Shown piece by piece: positions 39,600 through 51,952 of a stretch of 64,000 nt of DNA. The position numbers and the translations under genes are program-made. The stretch covers positions 186,001 through 250,000 of the forward strand of contig NZ_BMZP01000003.1 in assembly GCF_014652855.1 (NCBI RefSeq), in the 5' to 3' direction. The stretch comes from Novosphingobium pokkalii (GTDB lineage: Bacteria > Pseudomonadota > Alphaproteobacteria > Sphingomonadales > Sphingomonadaceae). The notes under the pieces were generated by a model. That model was not told the DNA's origin, searched no databases, and was given only the letters and a program-made list of their open reading frames with translations. The first letter of the stretch is position 1; every line of letters starts with the position of its first letter.

Positions 39600-40157
39600 A
39601 TGCGCACGCCCAGCCATTCCTTTTGCAGACTGGCCGCCTCGGCCCTGGCCGCCCTGGCCTCTCCCCTGGCCGGTGCCGCCATCGCCCAGCAGCCTGCGGC
39701 CATGGCGGCGCCAGCCTGCCCTGCGACGCCCGAGCCGCTGCCACCGGCCTTTGCCGCCTGGCCCAACGCCACGACGCTGACCAGCGCGAGCGATCGCCCC
39801 GGCCTCGCCGCCGCCAAGGTGGCCCCTGGCGAAGCGGAAACGCTGGAACTGCATCCGGCGGCCGAAATGCATTATGCGCTGGCGCCGGCCAAACCCGCCG
39901 CAGCCGGCAGCTTTGGCGGTATGGCCGCGCTGCATGTGACAGCGCCCGGCACCTATCGCGTGGCGCTGAGCAGCGGAGCATGGGTCGATCTGCTTGGCAA
40001 CGGCCAGTTCCTGCCCTCGGCCGGGCATGGTCATGGCCCGGCTTGCAGCGGCATCCGCAAAATCGTCGATTTCGCGCTGCAACCGGGCGACTATGTGTTG
40101 CAGGTGGCGGGTAGCACCGCGGCGACGATCACCGTGCTGGTCGTGCCACAAGGCTGA
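39600..40157 (+). CDS. Uncharacterised secreted protein
   Basis: The 185-residue protein has a signal peptide (MRTPSHSFCRLAASALAALASPLAGAAIA, cleavage near residue 29-30) and no later membrane segment. The mature part is about 155 residues, predicted mostly beta, with two cysteines (PACPATPEP and PACSGIRK) that could pair, and a SAGHGHGPACSG segment that could bind metal. I do not recognise a characterised family. AGGAC precedes the ATG at 39600; an ATG at 39564 would bury the signal sequence. It is monocistronic before ribB. Confidence 0.65.
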   Translation: MRTPSHSFCRLAASALAALASPLAGAAIAQQPAAMAAPACPATPEPLPPAFAAWPNATTLTSASDRPGLAAAKVAPGEAETLELHPAAEMHYALAPAKPAAAGSFGGMAALHVTAPGTYRVALSSGAWVDLLGNGQFLPSAGHGHGPACSGIRKIVDFALQPGDYVLQVAGSTAATITVLVVPQG

Positions 40158-40184
40158 CCCCAGCGCCCCGCGCTGACCAATGTG

Positions 40185-40226
40185 ACATCGAAATGTGATA
40201 TCCACTTGAATATCACATTTCGATGT
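40185..40226. promoter_or_regulatory. Perfect 17-bp inverted repeat before ribB
   Basis: ACATCGAAATGTGATAT at 40185-40201 is repeated exactly in reverse complement at 40210-40226, with 8 bases between. It ends 5 bases before the ribB ATG. Each arm contains GAAATGTGA. It can be an operator for the HTH domain encoded at the start of that gene, or an RNA hairpin next to the start codon. No T-run follows. Confidence 0.75.
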
Positions 40227-40231
40227 GAGAC

Positions 40232-41506
40232 ATGAGCGTCATGTCAAACGATCTGATCGAACGCGTCCGCAAGTTGGTGACCGAAGGCGGCATGTCGCGG
40301 GCCGGGCTGGCCCGTGCCGCCGGGCTTCACGCCAACACCTTGCGCGACTGCACCTCGCCCGGCTGGAATCCCACCGCCGACACGCTCGCCAAGCTGCAAC
40401 AGGCGCTGACCGAGGGCGACGACAGCCCCGCTGTGGTGCCGATCGAGGAAATCATCGAGGAAGCCCGCAACGGCCGGATGTTCATCCTGGTCGATGACGA
40501 GGACCGCGAGAACGAAGGCGACCTGGTGATTCCGGGGCAGATGGTGACGCCCGATGCGATCAACTTCATGGCCACCCACGGGCGCGGCCTGATCTGCTTG
40601 ACGCTCACCCGTGCGCGGGTGGAGGAACTGGGGCTGGAACTGATGAGCCGCGCCAATGGCACGCGCCACGAAACAGCCTTCACTGTGTCGATCGAAGCAC
40701 GCGAGGGCGTCAGCACCGGCATTTCCGCGCATGATCGCGCCCGCACGGTGACCGTGGCGATCGACCCAGCGAGGGGGCGCGGCGACATCGTCACGCCAGG
40801 CCATGTCTTTCCGCTGATCGCCCGCGATGGCGGCGTGCTGGTGCGCACCGGCCACACCGAAGCGGCGGTGGACATTTCGCGCCTTGCCGGGCTCAACCCC
40901 TCCGGCGTGATCTGCGAGATCATGAAGGACGATGGCACGATGGCACGGATGGACGATCTCGTCCCCTTTGCCCGGCGCCACGGCCTCAAGATCGGCACGA
41001 TCCGCGACCTGATCGAATATCGCCGCCGCCATGACCACCTGGTGCAGAAAGTGGCCGAAGTGCCGTTCACGTCGGACTATGGCGGGGACTGGCGCGTGCT
41101 GACCTATCGCAACAAGGTGGATGGCACGGAAAGCCTGGTGCTGCAAAAGGGCCAGGTTGCGCCGGGCCAGGCCACGCTGGTGCGCGTCCACGCCTTTTCC
41201 GCGTTCGACGACCTGCTCGGCCGCGCCGGCCCGCGCAAGCGCACCTTGCAGCGCGCCATGGACGAGATCGGCCGCGAGGGCGCCGGGGTGATCGTGCTGC
41301 TGTTCCCCACGGCCGAGAGCGATCCCGTGCGCGGCGCCGTGCCCGGCCAGGACATGGACTTGCGCGCCTATGGCATCGGCGCACAGATCCTGGCGGATCT
41401 TGGCATCCATGACATGGTGCTGCTGTCCAATTCCCACCATACCCCCGTCGCGATCGAAGGCTATGGCCTCAACATCGTGGGCGAACGCCCGATTCCTGCG
41501 GAGTAA
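40232..41506 (+). CDS. ribB: HTH-RibB-degenerate RibA fusion (3,4-dihydroxy-2-butanone 4-phosphate synthase)
   Basis: The 424-residue protein has three parts. Residues 1-60 form a Cro/CI-like helix-turn-helix ([20 protein letters not shown]). Residues 70-275 are RibB with the acidic loop [20 protein letters not shown] and [11 protein letters not shown], and make the four-carbon riboflavin precursor from ribulose 5-phosphate. Residues 285-424 resemble GTP cyclohydrolase II, but the zinc-binding Cys block reads [20 protein letters not shown] without cysteines, so this half is probably inactive. ribH follows after 5 bases. A second in-frame ATG lies at 40241. Confidence 0.9.
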   Translation: MSVMSNDLIERVRKLVTEGGMSRAGLARAAGLHANTLRDCTSPGWNPTADTLAKLQQALTEGDDSPAVVPIEEIIEEARNGRMFILVDDEDRENEGDLVIPGQMVTPDAINFMATHGRGLICLTLTRARVEELGLELMSRANGTRHETAFTVSIEAREGVSTGISAHDRARTVTVAIDPARGRGDIVTPGHVFPLIARDGGVLVRTGHTEAAVDISRLAGLNPSGVICEIMKDDGTMARMDDLVPFARRHGLKIGTIRDLIEYRRRHDHLVQKVAEVPFTSDYGGDWRVLTYRNKVDGTESLVLQKGQVAPGQATLVRVHAFSAFDDLLGRAGPRKRTLQRAMDEIGREGAGVIVLLFPTAESDPVRGAVPGQDMDLRAYGIGAQILADLGIHDMVLLSNSHHTPVAIEGYGLNIVGERPIPAE

Positions 41507-41511
41507 GTTCC

Positions 41512-41934
41512 TTGGCCAAGTTCCTCATCGTCGAAGCCCGCTTTTACGAGCATCTCAACGACCAGTTGATCGCCGGCGCGCGCGCCGCGCTCAAGGCCGC
41601 CGGGCACAAGGCCGATGTCGTGACCGTGCCGGGCGCGCTGGAAATTCCCGCCGCCATCGCCCTGGCGGACCAGGACGGCAGCTATGACGGCTATGTCGCC
41701 ATCGGCGTGGTGATCCGCGGCGAAACTTATCATTTCGAAATCGTGGCGGGCGAAAGCGCGCGCGGCATCATGGCGCTGACCATGGACGGCCTGCCCATCG
41801 GCAACGGCATCCTGACGGTCGAAAACGAAGCGCAGGCCATTGTCCGCGCCGATCCGGCGCAGAAGGACAAGGGCGGCGAAGCGGCCAAGGCGGCGATCGC
41901 GCTCTACGAACTCAAGAAGAAATGGGGCGACTGA
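41512..41934 (+). CDS. ribH: 6,7-dimethyl-8-ribityllumazine synthase
   Basis: The 140-residue protein has the lumazine synthase landmarks [33 protein letters not shown] (catalytic histidine in YHFE) and [14 protein letters not shown]. It condenses the RibB product with the ribitylamino-uracil to give lumazine. The start is a TTG at 41512 with GGAG nine bases upstream; no ATG fits. It forms an operon with ribB. Confidence 0.95.
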   Translation: MAKFLIVEARFYEHLNDQLIAGARAALKAAGHKADVVTVPGALEIPAAIALADQDGSYDGYVAIGVVIRGETYHFEIVAGESARGIMALTMDGLPIGNGILTVENEAQAIVRADPAQKDKGGEAAKAAIALYELKKKWGD

Positions 41935-41948
41935 TCACCCCGTAATCC

Positions 41949-42036
41949 CCCCTCCCGCTTGCGGGAGGGGCCCTCTTCAACCTCCCCTCCCGCGAGCGGG
42001 AGGGGCTGGGGGAGGGAATGTTACAGACAACATTCC
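41949..42036. repeat. GC-rich hairpin repeats and inverted pair, ribH-eno gap
   Basis: Two hairpins, 41949-41970 and 41984-42005, each CCCCTCCCGC/GCGGGAGGGG, are followed by a tail CTGGGGGAGGGAATGTT. After 6 bases (ACAGAC) the tail recurs inverted as AACATTCC (42029-42036) and leads into a second hairpin. The layout matches the repeats around the DUF559 gene at 52 kb, but with nothing between them. Confidence 0.75.
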
Positions 42037-42053
42037 AACACCCCCTCACCCAA

Positions 42054-42085
42054 CCCTCTCCCCGGCGGGGAGAGGGCTTTCTTTT
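42054..42085 (+). terminator. Hairpin with T-rich tail after ribH
   Basis: CCCTCTCCCC/GGGGAGAGGG (10-bp stem, 3-base loop) is followed by CTTTCTTTT. It can terminate the ribB-ribH operon and also forms the distal part of the repeat described just upstream. Confidence 0.65.
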
Positions 42086-42089
42086 GGGT

Positions 42090-43469
<1,380 letters not shown>

Positions 43470-43497
43470 TCACCGGCCTGCCGGGCTCCTATCGGGT

Positions 43498-43522
43498 GGA
43501 ACCTTGGCAAGCAAGCGGCGTT
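43498..43522 (+). promoter_or_regulatory. EcfG general-stress promoter
   Basis: GGAAC (43498-43502), exactly 16 bases, then CGTT (43519-43522) is the full consensus for the alphaproteobacterial EcfG sigma factor. It lies 126 bases before the DUF883 gene in the eno-DUF883 gap and points at the operon. A small hairpin GCGGCA-N5-TGCCGC follows at 43543-43559. Confidence 0.8.
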
Positions 43523-43648
43523 GGCTTGCAAGATGGCGTAGAGCGGCAAATAATGCCGCAGTGCAATAGCAGAGCGCCGCCCGACCGCCGCCAGGCATCG
43601 AGCATACGATTGTGGCATACGAATTTGTCGAAAGAGAAAGGGATTCTC

Positions 43649-44272
43649 ATGGCCGACACCGCACCTGAAACCAAAGACACCGAAGCTGCCATCAAGGATG
43701 CCGGCGCCGATCTGGTCGATGCCGGCACCAAGGCGGCCGACGCCGTCGACGTGAAGGCGCACGACCTGGCCGCCACGGCGCGCGATCTGGCCGAAAAGGC
43801 CAAGACCCGCTTTGCCCAGGCCGTGGAAGAAGCCCGCTCCAGCGCCGAAACGCTCAAGAGCGAAGCGCTGGAAAAGAGCCAGGCCTACAAGGACAAGGCC
43901 ACCGACACCGCCGCGCAGTGGTCCGACGAGGCCAAGGCCCTGGCGGCGCAGGCCAAGGACAAGGGTGCCGACCTGGCCCACGAAGGCAAGGCCAAGGCCA
44001 GCGAAGCGCTCGCCGTGGTGGGCAAGGCGATCGGCAGCTCTGCCGAGACGATCGATGAAAAGCTCGGCGTGAAGTATGGAGACTATGCCCGCACTGCCGC
44101 CAAGAGCGTGGAAGAGACCGCCGACAAGCTGGCGTCCAAGGACTTTGCCGAGCTGGGCGAAGACGTGAAGACGTTCGTGCGCAAGAGCCCGGCGACGGCA
44201 CTGGGTATTGCCGCCGTGACCGGGTTTGTCCTGGCACGCCTGTTCCGCGGCGGCGACAGCACGGATGCCTGA
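43649..44272 (+). CDS. YqjD/ElaB-like DUF883 protein (membrane-anchored, coiled coil)
   Basis: The 207-residue protein is a long Ala/Lys/Glu-rich helix (residues about 15-175) ending in a short membrane segment and a charged tail (TALGIAAVTGFVLARLFRGG), the layout of YqjD/ElaB proteins. In E. coli these are stationary-phase, inner-membrane proteins that bind ribosomes. AAAGGGA precedes the ATG at 43649. It heads a four-gene operon behind an EcfG promoter, which supports a general-stress role. Confidence 0.75.
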   Translation: MADTAPETKDTEAAIKDAGADLVDAGTKAADAVDVKAHDLAATARDLAEKAKTRFAQAVEEARSSAETLKSEALEKSQAYKDKATDTAAQWSDEAKALAAQAKDKGADLAHEGKAKASEALAVVGKAIGSSAETIDEKLGVKYGDYARTAAKSVEETADKLASKDFAELGEDVKTFVRKSPATALGIAAVTGFVLARLFRGGDSTDA

Positions 44273-44663
44273 TGGCAGCGAGGCCACACCGCTGGCCGCG
44301 CGACTCGAAGCGCTGTTGCGCCAGGGTGAAGCCGTTCTCACCGCCGAGCTGGCCTATCAGAAGGCGCGGGTCGGCTTTGGCTGGAGCCGGGGCAAGCGCG
44401 TTGCCGTCTATCTGGCGCTCGCCGCTGCCTTTGGCGGCCTGACCCTGGTGGCCGTGGTCGTTGGCCTGCTGATCGCACTGGCGCCGCTGCTGACCCCGTG
44501 GGGTGCGCTGGCGGTGGTGGGGCTTGGCCTGTTGCTGCTGTCTGGCCTGTGCTTCCGGGCTGCGGTCCGCGCGTTTCGCGATGCGCGGGACACGGTGCTG
44601 GGCAAACCGACCAAGGCAGAACAAGCCGTGGTGGCGGCCGTGGAGCAGGAGAATCAGGCATGA
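44265..44663 (+). CDS. YqjE-like / holin-3-6 family membrane protein
   Basis: The 132-residue protein has an amphipathic N-terminus (LAARLEALLRQGEAVLTAELAYQKARVG), two adjacent membrane helices (VYLALAAAFGGLTLVAVVVGLLIALAP and WGALAVVGLGLLLLSGLCF) and a basic C-terminal tail. This is the layout of YqjE and of the family named for phage holins; nothing here suggests a phage. It overlaps the DUF883 gene by 8 bases and the next gene by 4. Confidence 0.75.
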   Translation: MPDGSEATPLAARLEALLRQGEAVLTAELAYQKARVGFGWSRGKRVAVYLALAAAFGGLTLVAVVVGLLIALAPLLTPWGALAVVGLGLLLLSGLCFRAAVRAFRDARDTVLGKPTKAEQAVVAAVEQENQA

Positions 44664-45007
44664 GCGCCGAGGAAACCCTGCTCGCTTCTGCCCAGGCACG
44701 GGCCCAGGCCTGGACCGACCTGCGCGCCGAGCTGGTCGGGCTGAAGGACGATCTGGCAGCCCGCCCGCTCGGGCAGCGCCTGCGCGATCGTCTCGTCGAT
44801 GAGATGGCCGACGCGATCGACGGCGCTGGTACAGTGGTGAAGGATACAGCGCCGGCGTTGATCGCGACGCTGGTGCTCTTGGCCGTGTGGACCCTGCGCG
44901 ATCCGTTGCAGGAACTGGGTCAATGGCTGTGGCGCAAACGGCCGGCCGGCTGGTTTGGCCAACCTGAGAAACGCAAGTGGGGGCGCAAATCTGGAGGATT
45001 ATGGTGA
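44660..45007 (+). CDS. Small membrane protein of stress operon
   Basis: The 115-residue protein has an N-terminal helical stretch (about 60 residues with many Ala, Leu, Arg, Asp), one membrane helix (APALIATLVLLAVWTLRDPL, residues about 64-83) and a basic Trp-rich tail (WLWRKRPAGWFGQPEKRKW). I do not recognise it firmly; position suggests a YqjK-like partner. Start and stop codons overlap its neighbours, so it is translated with them. Confidence 0.65.
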   Translation: MSAEETLLASAQARAQAWTDLRAELVGLKDDLAARPLGQRLRDRLVDEMADAIDGAGTVVKDTAPALIATLVLLAVWTLRDPLQELGQWLWRKRPAGWFGQPEKRKWGRKSGGLW

Positions 45008-45549
45008 GCGACGACACGAAGCAAACTCCCGAACAGACCCCGGCCGCGCCGGTCTATGCTGACGAGCAGACGGAAACCGTGGACCGCGTGGCTCAGGCCC
45101 GTGCCAAGGCGACCGAAGTCCGCACGACCGTGCGCCAGGTGGTGGAACAGCACCCCATCGCCGCACTCGCTGGCGGCATCGCGCTGGGCCTGGTGGTCGG
45201 CAAGCTGGCCACGGGCAGGCGCAAGGCCACGCCGGTCTCCAACCTCGCCAAGCTGGCCGCGCCGGCCGAGCAGGCCGCTGCCGGGCTGAGCAAGAAAGCC
45301 ACGGCCCTCGCCACGCTCGCCGCCGAAGTGGCCATGGCCTATGCCGCCAAGGCGGCCGAGGCGGGGCGCGAGAGCGTGCACAAGCTGGAAGACATCGGCA
45401 GCGACGCCGGTGGCAAGCTGGCCGATGGCGCCGGGGAAGCGCGCCGCAAGGCCGGTGACTTGGCCGACGTGGCCGCCCATGCCGCGCGCGAAGCGGCCGA
45501 CGTAGCCATTGCCAAGGCTAGCGAACTGGCGGCGCGGTTCAAGCGCTGA
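45001..45549 (+). CDS. Second DUF883-like helical membrane protein
   Basis: The 182-residue protein has a hydrophilic N-terminus, a glycine-rich membrane segment (HPIAALAGGIALGLVVGKLA, residues about 51-70) that matches the terminal segment of YqjD-type proteins, and a long Ala/Lys/Glu-rich helix to the end. It is like the first gene of the operon with helix and anchor swapped in order. A GTG at 45004 has better spacing from GGAGG than the ATG at 45001. It is the last gene of the operon. Confidence 0.7.
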   Translation: MVSDDTKQTPEQTPAAPVYADEQTETVDRVAQARAKATEVRTTVRQVVEQHPIAALAGGIALGLVVGKLATGRRKATPVSNLAKLAAPAEQAAAGLSKKATALATLAAEVAMAYAAKAAEAGRESVHKLEDIGSDAGGKLADGAGEARRKAGDLADVAAHAAREAADVAIAKASELAARFKR

Positions 45550-45709
45550 ACCACCGCCACGGCCCTATTCGCAACACCCGCACGGGCCGTCTGCGTCGTT
45601 TTGCGCAAACGCCCGTGCGCAGGTTGCAAGGTCTCTTCCCCGCGGAGGTCTTGCGCAAAGCCGCGCAGTTTGCCATCGGCATTGCGCATCCTCCCAGGGA
45701 AGGGCCACA

Positions 45710-45931
45710 ATGCAGAAACTCCACCTCGTGATGGGCGGCCGGGTGAAAGACCCGCAGACGCTCGATTTTGTCGATCTCAAAGCCATCGATCTGGTCGGCG
45801 TCTATGCCGACTATGCGGCGGCCGAAGAAGCCTGGCGCTCGGCAGCGCAGCGCACGGTTGACGATGCCGAAATGCGCTATGTGGTGGTGCACCTCCACAA
45901 GCTGCTCGATCCGGCCCAGTCGGACGCCTGA
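45710..45931 (+). CDS. DUF4170 family small protein
   Basis: The 73-residue protein (MQKLHLVMGGRVKDPQ...DLVGVYADYAAAEEAWRSAAQRTVDDAEMRYVVVHLHKLLDP) matches a small conserved alphaproteobacterial family without known function. It has no membrane segment or signal peptide. AGGGA lies 9 bases before the ATG. It sits 160 bases after the stress operon and is closed by a strong terminator shared with greA. Confidence 0.82.
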   Translation: MQKLHLVMGGRVKDPQTLDFVDLKAIDLVGVYADYAAAEEAWRSAAQRTVDDAEMRYVVVHLHKLLDPAQSDA

Positions 45932-45951
45932 GCCCGCCATTGACGGCATAG

Positions 45952-45989
45952 AAAAAGCCCCCGGAAACATCGGTTTCCGGGGGCTTTTT
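45952..45989. terminator. Bidirectional terminator, DUF4170 / greA
   Basis: A perfect 17-bp stem (AAAAAGCCCCCGGAAAC and its complement) with the loop ATCG has five A on one side and five T on the other, so it can end transcription of DUF4170 (+) and greA (-). Confidence 0.93.
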
Positions 45990-46011
45990 ATGATCTTGCG
46001 AGAGGATCGGT

Positions 46012-46488
46012 TCAGATGAACTCGATCTTCTGCACCAGGTAGAACTTGTCCCCGGCCGGCACGGTGACTTCGATCTCGTCATCCACCTTGCGGCCGATCA
46101 GGGCGCGGCCCAGCGGGGAATTGTAGCTGATGCGGCCACGCTTGGCGTCCGCTTCGGCCTGGCCCACGATCTGGTATCGCACCGGCTTCTCGTCATCGTC
46201 GAGCAGCGTGACGGTGGCGCCGAACACGATGCGATCGCCCGACAGCGTGGTGGGATCGATGATGTGGGCGCGGCTGATCTTGTCTTCCAGATCGGCAATC
46301 GTCGCTTCCACCTGCCCCTGGCGTTCCTTGGCGGCATGGTATTCGGCATTTTCGGAAAGATCGCCGTGGGCGCGCGCTTCCTCGATGGCATCTACGATCC
46401 TGGGACGCTCTTCGCGCAGCAGCTTGAGCTCCGCAGTCAGCTTTTCATAGCCTTCCTGGAGCATCGGCAGCTTTTCGACACTGGCCAT
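46012..46488 (-). CDS. greA: Transcription elongation factor GreA
   Basis: The 158-residue protein has the N-terminal coiled coil with [34 protein letters not shown] (acidic tip near residues 40-45) and the C-terminal FKBP-like domain ending [19 protein letters not shown]. It rescues backtracked RNA polymerase by transcript cleavage. The start [10 protein letters not shown] at 46488 fits the family. It follows carB on the same strand after 119 bases that hold a hairpin. Confidence 0.97.
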   Translation of the reverse strand: MASVEKLPMLQEGYEKLTAELKLLREERPRIVDAIEEARAHGDLSENAEYHAAKERQGQVEATIADLEDKISRAHIIDPTTLSGDRIVFGATVTLLDDDEKPVRYQIVGQAEADAKRGRISYNSPLGRALIGRKVDDEIEVTVPAGDKFYLVQKIEFI

Positions 46489-46539
46489 CCGTAATCCTTC
46501 TCTTTCAATTCCCTGGCCCAATCGGTTCAAGGGAAAACC

Positions 46540-46597
46540 GTTCCCCCGCCGGGTTGAAAACCAACCCAGCGCAAACAGTCGCTATCGGCGGGGGAAC
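46540..46597 (-). terminator. Nested hairpin after carB
   Basis: GTTCCCCCGCCG (46540-46551) pairs perfectly with CGGCGGGGGAAC (46586-46597). The loop holds a smaller hairpin GGGTTG/CAACCC (46551-46567). On the minus strand it starts 10 bases after the carB stop and is followed by GGTTTTCCC, so it may terminate carB or attenuate greA read-through. Confidence 0.5.
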
Positions 46598-46607
46598 CCT
46601 TGGACGA

Positions 46608-49922
<3,315 letters not shown>

Positions 49923-49999
49923 GGGAGGGCCTTTGTCTTTGTTCTGGCGTCGGCCGTGCCGGGCACGGCGAAGGGGGTTCGGAAAACGACTGCGGGCGA

Positions 50000-51175
50000 T
50001 CAGCCCAGCATGCTCACGAACTTTTCAAACAGATAGAAGCTGTCCTGTGGGCCGGGCGAGGCTTCGGGGTGGTATTGCACGCCGAACGCCTTCTTGCCGA
50101 CGATCGCGATCCCGCAGTTGGACCCGTCGAACAGCGAGACGTGGGTTTCGATCACGTTTTCCGGCAGCGAACCGGGCGTGTTGTCCACGGCGAAGCCATG
50201 GTTCATCGAGGTGATCTCGACCACGCCATCCGCGTTGCGCATGACCGGGTGGTTGGCGCCGCGATGGCCCTGGTTCATCTTGGTGGTCTTGGCCCCGGCG
50301 GCCAGGCCCAGCATCTGGTGGCCAAGGCAGATGCCGAAGATCGGCACGTCGGCGGCGAGCAGCTTCTGGATCACCGGCACGGCATAGGCGCCGGTGGCCG
50401 CGGGGTCGCCCGGGCCGTTGGACAGGAACACACCGGCAGGCTTGAGCGCCATGATATCATCGAAGCTGGTCTGCGCGGGCACCACGGTCACGTCCGCCCC
50501 GGCCTTGACCAGGTTGCGGAAGATATTGTCCTTGGCGCCGAAATCCATGGCGACCACATGCGGGCGGCCGGTGCCTTCGGGGCGGGTATAGCCCTGCCCC
50601 AGGTGCCAGACCGAACCCTGCCATTCCTCGCGAGCCTCGCGGCTGACCACGCGGGCGAGATCGAGGCCTTCGAGGCCCTGCCAGGCGCGCGCCTTTTCCA
50701 GCAGGGCTTCCAGGTCGAACTTGCCGTCCGGGTTGTGCGCGATCACCGCGTTGGGCGCGCCGGACAGGCGGATGCGGCGAGTCAGCGCGCGAGTATCGAC
50801 CCCGGCGATGCCGATGCGGCCCTGGCGCTCCATCCATTCCTGGAACGTGCCCTGGGCGCGGAAGTTGGCCGGGGCGGTGACGTCTTCGCGCACCACGCAG
50901 CCCACGGCGCCGGGCACGCCATGGCTTTCCATATCTTCGGCATTGGTGCCGACATTGCCGATATGCGGGAACGTGAAGGTCACGATCTGGCTGGCGTAGC
51001 TCGGATCGGTCATCACTTCCTGATAGCCGGTCATCGCGGTGTTGAAGCAGACTTCACCCACCGCTTCACCCACGGCGCCGAAACCTCGGCCCCAGGCGAC
51101 CGAACCGTCGGCAAGGACGAGCACAGCCGTCGATCCTTCTGGTTGGGACGCAAGCGAAAGGGCGGGGTCGGCCAT
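50000..51175 (-). CDS. carA: Carbamoyl-phosphate synthase small subunit
   Basis: The 391-residue protein has the N-terminal CarA domain ([32 protein letters not shown]) and a class I glutaminase with the catalytic cysteine in [14 protein letters not shown] and the His-Glu pair in [12 protein letters not shown]. It delivers ammonia to CarB. It is divergent from the YqeY gene across 174 bases. Confidence 0.97.
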   Translation of the reverse strand: MADPALSLASQPEGSTAVLVLADGSVAWGRGFGAVGEAVGEVCFNTAMTGYQEVMTDPSYASQIVTFTFPHIGNVGTNAEDMESHGVPGAVGCVVREDVTAPANFRAQGTFQEWMERQGRIGIAGVDTRALTRRIRLSGAPNAVIAHNPDGKFDLEALLEKARAWQGLEGLDLARVVSREAREEWQGSVWHLGQGYTRPEGTGRPHVVAMDFGAKDNIFRNLVKAGADVTVVPAQTSFDDIMALKPAGVFLSNGPGDPAATGAYAVPVIQKLLAADVPIFGICLGHQMLGLAAGAKTTKMNQGHRGANHPVMRNADGVVEITSMNHGFAVDNTPGSLPENVIETHVSLFDGSNCGIAIVGKKAFGVQYHPEASPGPQDSFYLFEKFVSMLG

Positions 51176-51349
51176 TATGGGGGCGCTCCGTTGGCAGGGG
51201 TTCTGGCGATGTTGCTAAGGCCCGGCCGCTACGCCCCTATGACCGCAGCGTCAACCTAGCGGTTCAAGAAAGTTTGTCCTAGGAGGAATCCTTTGCCGCG
51301 CCGGACACCGCTCCGCACGCGGCCCAGACACCCACAGGAACACACGAAC

Positions 51350-51802
51350 ATGATCCGCGACACGATCAAGGCCGCGCAAGTGGCTGCCATGAAAGCCGGC
51401 GACAAGGGGCGCCTGGCTGCCGTCCGCCTGATCTTGGCCAAGCTCAAGGACAAGGACATCGAACTGCGCACCGCCGCGAGCGTGCCCGACGATGACACCG
51501 TGGTGATCGACGTGCTGCAAAAGATGGTCAAGCAGCGCCGCGAATCGATCACCCTGTTCGAGCAGGGCGGGCGCCAGGAACTGGCCGACGTGGAAAAGGC
51601 CGAACTGGCGGTGATCGAGGATTTCCTCCCCGCGCAGATGGGCGAGGACGAAGTCAATGCCGCGATCCTGGCGATCAAGGACGAACTGGGCGCCACCGGC
51701 ATGAAGGACATGGGCCGCGTGGTGGCCGAACTGAAAGCCCGCCACGGCGCGCAGATCGACATGAGCAAGGCGAGCGGGCTGGTGAAGGCGGCGCTTTCGT
51801 AA
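51350..51802 (+). CDS. GatB/YqeY domain protein
   Basis: The 150-residue protein is a stand-alone YqeY-type domain (MIRDTIKAAQVAAMKAGDKGRLAAVRLI...DDTVVIDVLQKMVKQRRESI...EDFLPAQM), related to the C-terminal tRNA-binding part of GatB; its function is unclear. The ATG at 51350 matches the family start. An upstream TTG at 51293 has a perfect AGGAGG six bases before it and would add 19 basic residues (MPRRTPLRTRPRH), so the true start needs checking. Confidence 0.88.
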   Translation: MIRDTIKAAQVAAMKAGDKGRLAAVRLILAKLKDKDIELRTAASVPDDDTVVIDVLQKMVKQRRESITLFEQGGRQELADVEKAELAVIEDFLPAQMGEDEVNAAILAIKDELGATGMKDMGRVVAELKARHGAQIDMSKASGLVKAALS

Positions 51803-51825
51803 TTAACATGCCCTCCGCTATCTGG

Positions 51826-51866
51826 AACACGCCCTCCCCTAACCCCTCCCGCAGGCGGGAGGGGGA
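51826..51866 (+). repeat. 41-bp hairpin repeat, forward copy 1
   Basis: AACACGCCCTCCCCT, then AACCCCTCCCGC and GCGGGAGGGGG. It follows a partial copy (AACATGCCCTCC at 51804-51815). It is the same element as the copies at 51912 (inverted) and 52356. It lies just after the YqeY gene. Confidence 0.85.
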
Positions 51867-51911
51867 TTTGCGGCGCTAAGAAGCCACTGCGGGAAAGGCT
51901 GCCTTTTTTAG

Positions 51912-51952
51912 CTCCCCTCCCGCTTGCGGGAGGGGCTGGGGGAGGGCATGTT
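51912..51952 (-). repeat. 41-bp hairpin repeat, inverted copy left of DUF559 gene
   Basis: This copy reads in reverse orientation: hairpin CTCCCGC/GCGGGAG, then CTGGGGGAGGGCATGTT. Its reverse complement matches the copy at 52356-52396 at 40 of 41 positions. The ATG of the DUF559 gene (51948) lies within it, and its GGGGGAGGG could act as ribosome binding site. Confidence 0.9.

Noticed and set aside
40141..40231. FMN riboswitch before ribB
   Set aside because: The short leader lacks the conserved multi-branched FMN element; only the 17-bp palindrome is seen.
41949..42085. CRISPR-like spacing of repeats
   Set aside because: The units are GC-rich hairpins in both orientations with irregular spacing and no cas genes; they are not direct repeats with unique spacers.
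44265..44663. Phage holin as sign of a prophage
   Set aside because: The family name is historical; the gene sits in a DUF883 stress operon and no phage genes are near.
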